A DNA stretch of 64,000 bases from Zygnema cylindricum. Lineage: Eukaryota; Streptophyta; Zygnematophyceae; Zygnematales; Zygnemataceae. The DNA lies in the NCBI GenBank assembly GCA_037447655.1, contig JBBHKE010000190.1:208617-272616 (forward strand), written 5' to 3'. Positions 33,287-43,587 of this stretch are shown here, piece by piece (the first letter of the stretch is position 1; every line of letters begins with the position of its first letter). The notes under the pieces were generated by a model that saw nothing but the letters and a program-made list of their open reading frames with translations, was not told the DNA's origin and did not search any database. Both the position numbers and the translations under genes were made by a program.

Positions 33287-35995
33287 CACCTGTTTTTCCA
33301 GGATCCTTTTGCTGCTCCTTCTCCCCCTTGAAACTCCAAAGCTGGGATGGAGGGAAGTCTTGGATTTCTCCTTACTGTCTCATCGGCTCCCCTATCCATG
33401 GAAGCCGGTTCCGGTCCCTCCTCGTCTGTCTACTCGATGTCTATAGGAATATGTGACGTTTCCTGTAGATTGCTTGTGTCTTGGATCTCCCTTAAATCAG
33501 CAATCCCTGTTTTACTCATGTCCCTTTTGAAAGGATGGAGTTCTCCTCATTTTTAGACTCAAACCTGGTTCGTATCTTTTTGGTATATTTTAAAGGGTCA
33601 AATGATTTTCCTTCATCCATGACAACTAGGTATTTGACCAAAATGATATCTCTATTTGCGAAGTCATAGACTATATATCCCTTGACATCCTCATTATATC
33701 CTACAAAGTATTCGGGTTTTCCATTATCATCTAGTTTCCAGTTTTTCTTATCAATGTCAAGACTGTAAACTTGGCTACTGAATACTTTAAGGTGAGAGAT
33801 ATCAGGTTTCCTTCCCACCCATCTCTCATAAGGTGTTATTCCTTATATAGCTGAGGTAAAGACTATATTCTTAATGTAGTAAGCACAGTTCATGGCCTCT
33901 GCCCAAAATCTCTTTCCTATTTTTTTGTCGGCCAACATACTGCATGCACTATCTCGTAGTGTTCGGTTCAACCTCTCAGCTACCCAATTTTGTTCCGGGT
34001 TATATGGTACGGTTTTTTGGTGCTAAACTCCCTCATCTCTCAAGTGTTCCTCAAACTCGTTAGAGGTATATTCCCCCCCATTATCACTCTCTATTCTCTT
34101 AATGGGGTTTCCATGCAACTTCTCACTCCAGGCTTTATATTTTTTGAAGTAAGTTGATGTTTCACACTTTGTTTTTAGGAAGAAGACTCTAGAGTATCTA
34201 GACCAATCATCGGTTATTGTCAACATAAACCTCTTTCCTCCAACCAAATGCACTTTTGGAGGTCCCTAGATATCTCTGTGGACTAGATCTAGTACTTTCT
34301 CACTTTTATATGTGGTGGCTTTGGGAAAAGGAAGTCTGTGAGCCTTACCGTGAGCACAACCACTACAATCATTCGTCATTTCATTATCCCCAAACTGAAT
34401 GCCTTCTACTACCCCAAGCTTTTTCATTTCCCTCAACCTATCAAAATTCACATGCCTCTATCGTTTATGCCAAACCATCAACTTAGGAACACCAACATAG
34501 TAAGCATTCTTCTTTTCATTACTCAGGTTAAGCCTAAACATTCCTTGGCTACCCTTATCTTCGATGAAGTAAACTTCATCCCCATACTTAGTTGTGAATA
34601 CTCCATTTTTAGTGAAGGTATCAAACTCTTTGTCATCTAACACAGACGTAGAGACAAGATTTTTACTCAGCTGAGGAATCTAGAGTACATCTGAGAATGT
34701 GATTATAGAAGTCTTACCCTCTGCTAAAACTTTCAGATATACTGATCTCACTAGATCTGTAGTAACCACTCTCCCATCCCCATACTCTATTTATATAGTA
34801 GGGATTTTCCTTAGCTTTGTGAAGAGGTCCTTGTCATGACACATATGCATGGATGCACCTGAGTTGATGATCGATCCTTCCTTTGGAGCTTCCCGAATTG
34901 CTCCAAAGGAGCACTTCTGTCTCCGAGGGATCTCCTTCTCCTCCAGACTCTCGTTAAGAAGAACCTCCCCATCCTCCTCAGAGGACTTGTCCTCGATCTC
35001 TCTTGTCACCTTTGTGACCAAAAGTGCCTTTTTCTTCCATCCGAAAGAACCCCCTCCATGGTTCTCTTTGAGCCTCAGCTTTGATAGCTTGACACAATCC
35101 GCGATAAAGTGTCTCGGCTTTTTACAAAAATGACATGGGCCCTTTGGGGGCCTCGGTCCTCCAGGCTGAACTCTTTCTACTTTGTATGGTTTTTTCGGAT
35201 CGGCTTTCCACTTGTCCCCTCCGGTGGCTAGAGCTTGAGCGCTCTTTCCACCTCTCTTGATTTCAATCGTGTTCTCCTGCACAAGTTTTATGCGGACCAA
35301 TGTATTCCACTTCCATGAACTATCACTCATTTCTTCTACTTTGTACACTATATTCCCATACTCGACAGGTAACTTCATGATGAGAGTGTTAACCCTCATC
35401 TTCATTGTACCTTTCCATCTGGCACTCTCGATCTCCATATACAAACAAGATAGATCACAACAGTAGTATAACATCTTTCCCCCTTTATAAGTATAATTTT
35501 CCAACTTTTGCTCTACCAACCGGACCTCCTGAATTGTACCAACTCCATAGATCTGTATCAAACTCACCCACAACTCCTTGGCCTTGTAAACTTGAAGGTG
35601 AGGAGTTGCCAAAGCTTGTGTGAGGTGTCTCAAAATGAAGTTCTTAGCAGCCATGTTGGTGTCTTCCCACATTTGAGTATCGATCTCCACGCTCTTCACG
35701 ATCGCCGCTCGGGTATCGTGGGAATAAAAGCAATAGAAGTATGAGGTCTCATTTTATTTCCCCTTTTCGGACACACTGCTGTCCTCATCATCTGCCTCCT
35801 CTGCTGCAGTAGATGTTGCTAAAAAAAACCTTATTCCACCAAATCCCGGTAGTGTTCCCTGAGGTGGAGGTTTCACTTGTCCACTAACAATACCCCAGTA
35901 TCGTTTATCACACAAAGCCCATGTCATCTTGGATTCCCCAATAGATAAACCCTGATCCATTGAAGATGGGCACCTTAGAGGGTGGGCCCATAACC
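33287..35995 (-). pseudogene. Copia-2 gag, protease and integrase
   Basis: Reads leftwards from the primer site as VMGPPSKVPIFNGSGFIYWG. Gag (35699 to about 35000) has a complete zinc knuckle CHFCKKPRHFIADC. The protease box is INSGASMHMC, with the catalytic Asp changed to Asn. The integrase zinc and core pieces (NFDRLREMKKLGVVEG, CSGCAHGKAHRLPFPKAT, ITDDWSRYSRVFFLK, ESDNGGEYTSNEFEE, WMGRKPDISHLKVFS-like) sit in separate frames with stops. The upstream LTR ATG is followed by a stop (M-E-D-T-stop), so Gag could start only at the ATG within the primer site. The element is dead. Confidence 0.87.
35981..35995 (-). promoter_or_regulatory. Copia-2 primer-binding site, half tRNA-iMet type
   Basis: GGTGGGCCCATAACC on the plus strand, touching the LTR at 35996, the same 15-mer as in copia-1 and the array. 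Confidence 0.8.
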
Positions 35996-37032
35996 TGCAA
36001 TTATGTGTCCTCCATTCGACTACAAAATTCAAGAAGCATCTAGATAGTTATTAACTAACCCACTTTCAATGGCAACCACTGCTACCCAAACAGACAAGCA
36101 AACAATCTAACTGCACCCCTCTGCAACTTAGACTCCCTTGAGTCCGTAGGAAAAAGAATCAATGAAAACGCCCAACCAACCAATAAGTTATGAGGCAGCA
36201 AAATTGCCAATTTGTAAAAGCTCTCAAAGAGAGAGGTGATTGCCTACCAAAATTTTCTAAGTCCTGATTCCCTCTAATAACTGTTATCTACTGAAGTACG
36301 GACCAATCAGAATACTGTACCGTACCAAAAAGTACTACTGCCGGTGTACCTTTTGTATGGCCTATGTACGACAAGGCTATTAAGCGGACGCGTGTCCACT
36401 TTTCACTCGTCCGTACGTTCCTCGAAATTCCCGCGACCGAATGTTATCTCTCCACGTGGCGCGAGGTCATGCCACGCCGCTAAATGCCAGAGTGACCATT
36501 CCGGGATCCTGGGGATGATGTGCGCTATTGGATATGAACCAAAATGCAATCTCAGCCGTCATAAATACTTGTGTAATATTCGTTTCGCTTTCGAAGCAAA
36601 ATGCGCGGTATCCGTTTCGATATAGTATCGTACTTCGTACTTTACAAAACCGTATCTATGCATATCGTATAGAGTTTCAGTTAAATGAACTTGTTCACTC
36701 TCAAATAAATATATATCTATCATACCTTATAGCATTTAGCATTGGTCATAGTCTAATAGGATAAAGCTGACCGCTACCGGAAAACTAGACGGACGGCAGG
36801 TACCAAGATCAAGTCCTGGGTCCGTCAGGATTCTTTTTAGTAACCTAGCAAAAATAGATGTATGTTGAACTAAGGCAGCTATGGTTCAACCACCCTCTCT
36901 ATCCTTCAGTGACTACCACAAGTGTGGGGGCTAGAGAGAGGAGGTGGAGGCAGGCTGTCCGTTCTATTCTTTTCCTTTCATACTAACGTATTTATACCTA
37001 TAAAATATTATAGAAATCTATTAATTTCAACA
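35996..37032 (-). repeat. Copia-2 5' LTR
   Basis: 1037 bp, plus-strand ends TGCAATTATGTG and AATTTCAACA. Similar in layout to copia-1 LTRs but clearly diverged. Directly followed by a truncated copia-0-type LTR, into which copia-2 probably inserted. Confidence 0.9.
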
Positions 37033-37841
37033 ATTATGAGGTGACAACGATGTCAATTTATACAAAACTCTCAAAGGGAGAGGTGACTGTCTACAAATAT
37101 GTTAAGTCCTATTTCCCTCTCACAACCCCAATCACCTACAGTACGACCCAATCACATAACTGTAAAGTACAGAAAGGTACCACGACCGAGGTCCTTTCTA
37201 TACGACTTGTGTATAACAAGTCCTCTGAGTGGACGCGTGTCAACCTTTCACTCGTCCGTACACTCCCCGGAATTCCTACAACCAAATGTTATACCTCCAC
37301 GTGGCGTCAGATCATGCAACGTCCACAAACGCTAAAGTGACCATTCTCGGATCTCGGCAACGATATATGTCGTAGGAATAAATCCTAGATTGAATGTTAG
37401 TTGTTGAAACAAATGTCTGATTTATTTGATTCGTGCGAACTGACGTTCGCACTGAAATATTAACCAGTTCTATGTTCCTTCATCCATAATTTAGTTAATC
37501 GGTTTCAGTATCATATCACAATTTAAAAAGTTATCAAACCCTATGTATGTTAGCGGACTTCTACGACAGACTGGTTAGAGATGACGGCTACGCTGCGCTC
37601 TGCTGGTTGTAGGTTCGAGTCCTGCCAAACTCAACATTTTGTTGAAAGTGACTTAAGTCACTCTATAGTAATGCCTAAGCAGTTGAGGTAGCCATGGCTC
37701 CACTACTCTCTCTCTCTCCTTCGGTAACTAGAACAAGTATAGGGGATAGCGAAAAGAAGTGGAGGCAGACCGCTTGCGCTTTTTTTTTTCACTAAACTAT
37801 TCAGACCTAGAAAATACTATATAAATCTAGTGATTTTAACA
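37033..37841 (-). repeat. Truncated copia-0-type LTR
   Basis: Aligns with 8690-9498 of the copia-0 LTR (GAGGTGACAA...ATGCCAATTTATAC-like start, GTGATTTTAACA end). The other part, expected left of copia-2, is not in the window, so the left flank of copia-2 has been lost or rearranged. Confidence 0.8.
37553..37626 (+). other. tRNA-like segment in the truncated LTR
   Basis: Best copy of the three: GACTGGTTAGAGATGACGG (D arm/A box-like) and GGTTCGAGTCCTGCC (B box/T arm) 35-40 bp apart. A full cloverleaf was not established by hand. Confidence 0.4.
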
Positions 37842-38213
37842 AAACGGTCGAAACCAACCGCCCCAACCGCCACCGCCACGTTTTTTGTCATTTTATTAAA
37901 TTTGGCGTACGGATCCCAAAATTGATGACATCGTTTTCCCATTTTTCCAATTGTGAACCACGCAATAGTCGCACGTAATTTCGAGAGTTTTAGAAAGTAT
38001 GAGCTGATTTCGTTGCGGCGGCTTCGGTGGATTCGAGATTCGTGAGTGATGGCGAAACGACCTTAGGGTTTCACACTCTTCCTCGAGTGCGGTGAAAAAA
38101 TGTGAACGTGACATTGTACTAAAAAATAAAGTTGGAGTAAAACAAATTTACCAAACAAGCAGCTCGCACTACATGATAATGTTCATATCGGGCCAGACCA
38201 AGCTACAGTGCAC
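37842..38213. other. Non-coding or unrecognised DNA
   Basis: Begins with AACGGTCGAAACCAACCGCC, reminiscent of the hAT subterminal words at 41640. A 72-codon minus-strand frame (38114-37896) has no recognised domain. Confidence 0.35.
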
Positions 38214-38442
38214 ACAAAAAACCGTGAATCGTAATTAGCGTTAATAACATTTTTGCCACTGAAAAACATCTTTTTATCTTTACTCATTTGTCCAATTTTC
38301 AATTTAAAACCGCCATTGGTAAGTTGAGAATATAACCTTTGAATCGCAACCGTGAGATCCACAATCTGACATGTGTATACAGAGAAAAGATGTTTTAAGT
38401 GAAAAAAAGCAAATTACCTCTAATTACGATTCACGGTTGTAG
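38214..38442. repeat. MITE, GAATCG-TTAG family, copy A
   Basis: Left end CCGTGAATCGTAATTAGCG (from 38222) and right end CTAATTACGATTCACGG (to 38437) are inverted complements, and the repeat extends inward (ACATCTTTTT... against AAAAGATGTTTTAAGTG). About 220 bp and non-coding. It shares its arms with the copy at 52030. Confidence 0.75.
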
Positions 38443-40379
38443 CGCTTGGCCATCCGCGGAGCTTTGATATCGTATTTTCACAAGAACCCAAAAATTTGTA
38501 TCTTGAAAATTCGAGTCTTTCATTCGATTTCAAAGGTAACATGTTGCACGTTGACCTATCACACTATGTTTTCCCAAGATGACATTCCATCGGAACTTGC
38601 AAAACACGTGTTTTTTACTTTGTTATTCTTGTGCAAAATCAGAGCAGGCAAGTCCAATATGATGATACTTTCTTAACATGTCGGTTATTGATTTCTACCA
38701 ACAAAAATTGCGCTTCTATCGTATCTTGCAAAAGTTGAAATACATTTGAAGGAATTTTATCTTTAAAACGCTCCGCAAGTGAAAAGTCAATCATTAAGTC
38801 CTCCATAGCTTTGGATAGGTGCAAAAACTTGAAAAAAAATAAAGTTATAGGCATGTGCCCATGCTCATTAAAATTTTTTCCCCGTCTACTTTGTCAAAGT
38901 TTATTAATTCATGGATAACATTTTAACCTACGCGAACAAGTGTAGGAAATGTGGTGTAATTTGCATCGACTTCAACCTCGTATTTTGCATTTTACACGAT
39001 TTCAATTGTATTACACGATAGAAAGCACAAAGATATTATTTTTGCCACACTTTTATATTAAAAATGTAAGAATTTGAAACCTCGAATGGCACTTTATAAT
39101 CTTTACAAAACTTGACATCATTGTCATCGCTCATTCGTTGATCCCACACCCTTCCCACAATTGTTCGTTGCAGTGGATACCCTGTTACCAATGAATTATA
39201 ACACGTATCCAACGTACGCATCATATTAAACAATAGGAAAAATAACCATTTTTTACCCAATTTTACCAAATACCTTCGTCTGATCGCGATAAACCAAATG
39301 TTTTGTATACAATATGGTAATTTTGGTCATCGTAGGATGCCATTTTTAGTGATATATATTATGTTTTGTGTTTGTAGTGACGACATATGTGTGTGTCAAT
39401 GTTACCACTAATCTTCAAAGATGTCTCATGCGCATAAAACGCACGCATGAAACGCCAAAAAAATAATGAATATGCGCATGAAACAAAGTTCAAAAATTAT
39501 AAAATGCGTTGACCGACTTTGACTCCATACTAAAAATAAAAATTTAAAAATATTAAAACATTTAATCGATAACGAAAAATACGATGACAACTTGGTCAAA
39601 ATTTCAAAATTTATAAAGTCTAAACGAAAACCAACGACTATTCACTAGATACAGGACCTGCAACCAGCGATGACACTCTCACATCGCCAGCGAGCAGACT
39701 GCCTCGGTGTGGGACTCGTCGCCAACGCTAAGGCACCGCCAGCGCCTTTTCAGCGCCATGCCGGCGCTTGCCCTTGGTACAACATGTCACCATTCACAAA
39801 TTTACAATTGAAGCAAAAAATAACCATTTTTGAATGTCAAAATTGAATAATGAAAAAATCACAATTGAAAAAAAAGTATCCATTTCTATATGTCAACATT
39901 TAATAATGATAAATTACAAATTGAAGCAAAAAATAACCATTGTTGTATTTCAAATAAGATAATGACAAAATCATAATTGAAAAAAAAAATCCATCATATC
40001 TCCTTGGAGCCTTAACATGCTCCCACTCTGCTCCTCGAGGCCTAGACATGGCTGCTTGTGAAAAGGTTCATGGAAGCTTTAAGTGGTGCTTCAATCAAGC
40101 ATTCAATGGCAGATTCAATGGCAGCTTCGTTGTTACAATGAGCCGTACAAATTTCTCTCAAACTTCAAGCGCGAAAATGAAACGTCAATTTTCAAAAAAA
40201 ATTGTAGATAATATTTGTACGTTTTATCCGTACGAAAAAAAAACGCATTTAACGCAAGATTCAAACTCTGGAAAAAATAACGAAATTTCGTAAAAATTGT
40301 CAAAATCCATTATGCTTATCTTTTAAGAAACACGATAAATTAAGGTTTTTGACATGTTTCGGCTTAATAGCGACTTATG
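38443..40379. other. Intergenic DNA, no gene recognised
   Basis: Minus-strand frames near 38639-38854 and 39036-39269 are open for about 70 codons each without a recognisable domain. They could be fragments of a dead transposase, but I cannot support that. 39800-39990 holds a near-tandem pair of segments around ACAAATTGAAGCAAAAAATAACC. Confidence 0.4.
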
Positions 40380-40810
40380 TTAACCATTAAAACTTATCAC
40401 GATAAAACCGATACCTAATGTTATCGGTTATCGAACGGTGAGGGATTTTGGTATATCGCTCCAAAACCAACAATTTTTTTACCGCCGATAAGTTTATAAA
40501 TCATATTTTAATACATCATAGTATTCTATAATATATTATATTATATTTCATACATTATGTAATGTGGCATGCCACGTACGACAATCCGTTTCGTGCTTTC
40601 GTAAAGAACAGTGTAATTGCACGGCTTGAACTGTATAGCTATCGCCGATAATTATATGGTATGATATTTATCATTGATTCGTTGCGATACAACAATTTTT
40701 TATTGCAATAGTTCCCTTGCTAATATACCGGACCAGTAAATCGGATATCGGCAGGGTCAAAAAATGTACATATCGGTTATCGGCAAATGGCTACCGATAC
40801 ACAACGTTAC
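40380..40810. repeat. TATCGATA-rich dispersed repeat, copy 2
   Basis: Dense in TATCGG, CGATA and GATATCGG words. The right end CCGATACACAACGTTACC is the complement of the GTTGTGTATCGG start of other copies. Non-coding. Confidence 0.5.
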
Positions 40811-41025
40811 CAGTAACAGATGGGCAAATAGTGTACTTGGTCTAAAAGGTAACATAAAACTAAAATGTTTATATTATATATACCAGGACAACAAGTTTTT
40901 ACATCATCCTGAAAGTGCACGCACGAACCCTAGTAAAAAGTCTGAATACCGCGCCGATCACAACAGCAATTCGTTATAAAACGACTTTTACGGATGTAAG
41001 GAATCAGTACGTACAGTACACCGCC

Positions 41026-41562
41026 AATCGCTATTAGCGTATAAGTTTCTTTGGTGTATATGAATAAGTACCGTGGTTTACCCTAATTAAAAATTTGAAA
41101 ATTTTGAAAAAAAACATACATTCGAAGTGTTTAATAGTTATATTTTGGGTCTTTAAAAAAAAAAATGTCGGTCGCAAACATGCTTACACTAATAAAGATA
41201 CTTGTACAAAATCTGACAAATCGTACACAAATTGTACGTTCACACATTCGAAACGTGGTTGTTGGACAAATATGTGCGAACGTGATATTTGACAACTTGA
41301 TTTTATTTCCTTTTTAGAGCGCATATTCTCATGCGTCCGCGGTTATTAAAACTCATTAATTATACTTTTTCAATTTTGTACGGTCTGACACGTACCATAC
41401 ACCACACTATTTAAACGACGACGTACATTCGTTTTGTACGGTACTTAGAAAATGACCCTAAATGGCGCACATAAAAAAATATAATAAGCTACGCTAATGG
41501 AGAATAAAACAAAAAAAGCGGGACGGAATTAGCGTACACTATGCTAATATCGATTGTCGGTA
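41026..41562. repeat. MITE, GAATCG-TTAG family, copy B (long)
   Basis: Left end ACACCGCCAATCGCTATTAG (41027) and right end near 41535-41560 (TATGCTAATATCGATTGTCG) form an imperfect inverted pair. About 535 bp, longer than the 222-bp copy at 43366, so it may carry an insertion. No ORF. Confidence 0.6.
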
Positions 41563-41611
41563 TACTTTGTGATGCTGGATGTTACGTCGCTTTTCGCACA
41601 ACGGAATACTG

Positions 41612-42376
41612 CTTCACGTCAGAGGTCGCAAACGGTCAACCGAAACCGTGACCGACCATTAACCGACCGCCCGCGCCGGATCTGGAACAGATTCGGTTGC
41701 CAAATTTTGGGGGTCGGGCGGTTACGGTCGGTTGATTCACCAGGAAAAAAAAAACGGTCGGTTACGGTGGGTCAACCAAAAAACCAAAAAAAATGAAAAT
41801 TTTATACTGTCCTTATAATCCAACATTCTTGTACTTTGTACTCTTTGGCATCGTGGAAGTACGTGACATCATATTAGCGTCGCAAATCTGACACGGAACT
41901 GTAGTAAGCTATTTATTTCGCAAACCAAAGGGAACGCGACAAAGCGTCGCAAATCTGATACGGTAGTACACAATTCATTTTGAAAATCTTAAGGAACGCG
42001 ACAAAGCGTCGCAAATCTGACACGGTAGTACAATATTCATTTTCACAAATCTTAGGCAACGCGACAAAGCGTCGCAAACGTGACACAGTAGTACACTATT
42101 CATTTCACAAATCGGGGAACGCGACAAATCGTAATTATTGGCTTATTCCATCGTATATTGATTAATTTTGTACTTTTTCGGTTTCGGGCGGGCACGGTTA
42201 GTCGCGAAAAATCAAGATTCGGTTATTTTATTTTTTCGTAAACGACGGTCGGTAACAGTTAACAATTTTGGAGCGTGACAAAACTCGGTCGAGCGTCGGT
42301 TACTCATATTTTGAAAAAAAAAAACGGTCGGTTTCGGGTATGAAATTTTTTGACTTTTGCGACCTCTGCTTCACGT
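41612..42376. mobile_element. Non-autonomous hAT element with 8-bp target duplication
   Basis: The element is 41620-42368 (749 bp), bounded by CAGAGGTCGC and GCGACCTCTG, exact inverted termini. It is flanked by the perfect 8-bp duplication CTTCACGT (41612-41619 and 42369-42376). An 8-bp duplication and a CAG...CTG end are hAT hallmarks. Subterminal regions repeat CGGTCGGTTACGG-like words in both orientations, as expected for transposase binding sites. The centre (about 41878-42130) holds four tandem copies of a roughly 60-bp unit around GCGACAAAGCGTCGCAAATC. No transposase is encoded. Confidence 0.9.
41878..42130. repeat. Four tandem ~60-bp repeats in the hAT element
   Basis: Each unit has GGAACGCGACAAAGCGTCGC, then AAATCTGACACGGTAGTACA or a close variant, then ATTCATTTT. 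Units differ by several bases. GCGAC/GTCGC words make each unit locally palindromic. Confidence 0.85.
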
Positions 42377-43365
42377 ATCCCCACCCCACGGGATATTCAT
42401 GTTTCAAACACACCCTGGATTTTTATGCGTCAAGTATCTGAAAGTTACATAGGGTCCGTCAATGTTTATCCGAAAGCCATAGATGTCCCGTGCGCATAAT
42501 ACGCACGAAACGAACGCGCGAATACTACGCTCGATACGCATTTAACGATGATGAGAATGTAATAAAATGCGTACCAGGCTATGTAACTGTACTTTTTCGT
42601 ACATTTGCGTGCTATATTCGTACATTTCAGTACTTTTAGGGTTATTAAGTTGGGTTTGTGGAATTTTAGGGTACATTCTCGTGCATTCTCGTATATTTTT
42701 GTTAAACAGCCAGTTTTTATTCTTACATTTGCGTACAATGTCCGTTTTTTTTCGTACTTTTTACGGTTATTATTTTGAGTGTTTTAGGGTACATCTTCGT
42801 ACGTTTCCGTATATTTCAGCTATACGGACTTACAAATTTTGTATATCTACGTACAGCGTCCGTATATTTCAGTACTTTTAGGGTTATTGAAGGGGGGAAT
42901 TTAGGGTGTTTTGGGTATTTCCTGTGCATTTCTTACTTTCCGGTAAATTACAGTACAACCACCTTCATTATCTGTACTCTTAGGTTTTTTCGGGTGCACC
43001 TTTCGTACAATGCTGTACATTTACGTATGTTTCTCGTACGTTCTAGGATTTTGTAAGGATTTTTTTAGGGTTAAGGGGACGATTTTCGTACGTTTTTGTA
43101 CATCGTACAGCGAAAACTAACGAACGGTATGAAAGTAGCGAATACTACGTAAAAATCGTAAATAAGTCGAAATCCGTACGAATAGGACAACTAGGCCGAA
43201 AACGTTACGAGGTTGAAATTCCTTCCCTCGCGAAGATTCCGATCGAAATCGTGCTTTATTGCGTGATCTGGTCATTCATATGTTTTGGGGCTCAAATTCC
43301 CACGTGGCTCTACCCGTGGTACTATACAGATGGCAACTTGCGGTCACGAAGTTATAACCAGAAAG
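42377..43365. repeat. Degenerate tandem repeat and unassigned DNA
   Basis: Between about 42590 and 43080 a module of roughly 115-130 bp recurs in decayed form, each time with TTCAGTACTTTTAGGGTTATT followed by a TTTTAGGGTACAT stretch (near 42630, 42750 and 42860). No coding domain. The rest of the interval is unremarkable. Confidence 0.5.
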
Positions 43366-43587
43366 TACACCGCCAATCGCTATTAGCGTATTGAACGCTA
43401 ATTCGGTCCCGCTTTTTTTTTCTCAAATTCTCAAATATAATTATCCATACTACTTAAAAACAAACCCCAATTTATAATTAGAGTAGACGATTTTTTTCAA
43501 AATTTCCAAATTCCCAATTAGCGTTAATAACCGTAATTATTCCTATACGCTAAGAAAACTTCTACGCTAATAGCGATTGGCGGTGTA
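43366..43587. repeat. MITE, GAATCG-TTAG family, copy C with perfect 25-bp TIRs
   Basis: 43366-43390 and 43563-43587 are exact inverted complements (core ACCGCCAATCGCTATTAGCG). 222 bp in total, non-coding. The outermost TA on each side may be a TA target duplication, as for Tc1/mariner (Stowaway-like) elements; the family assignment is an inference. Confidence 0.88.

Larger units (their letters stand above)
18953..37032 (-). mobile_element. Copia-2: Ty1/copia element split by a nested array
   Basis: The 5' LTR is 35996-37032. Internal sequence runs leftwards through gag, protease and integrase (35995-33287), is interrupted by the array (19263-33281, target duplication TGAGC), and resumes with RT N-terminal codons (19257-18953). 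The codons rejoin exactly: ...SKRILEKQVAH then KVTKLSHPDE, matching copia-1. The rest of RT, RNase H and the 3' LTR are missing past 18953, where the inverted copia-3 LTR begins. Confidence 0.88.

Noticed and set aside
37564-37626. Genuine tRNA gene
   Set aside because: A- and B-box words are present but I could not form an acceptor stem or a normal anticodon arm, and it recurs only inside LTRs.
41878-42130. Possible CRISPR-like array (four regular 60-bp units)
   Set aside because: Units are contiguous tandem copies without unique spacers, inside a eukaryotic hAT element.
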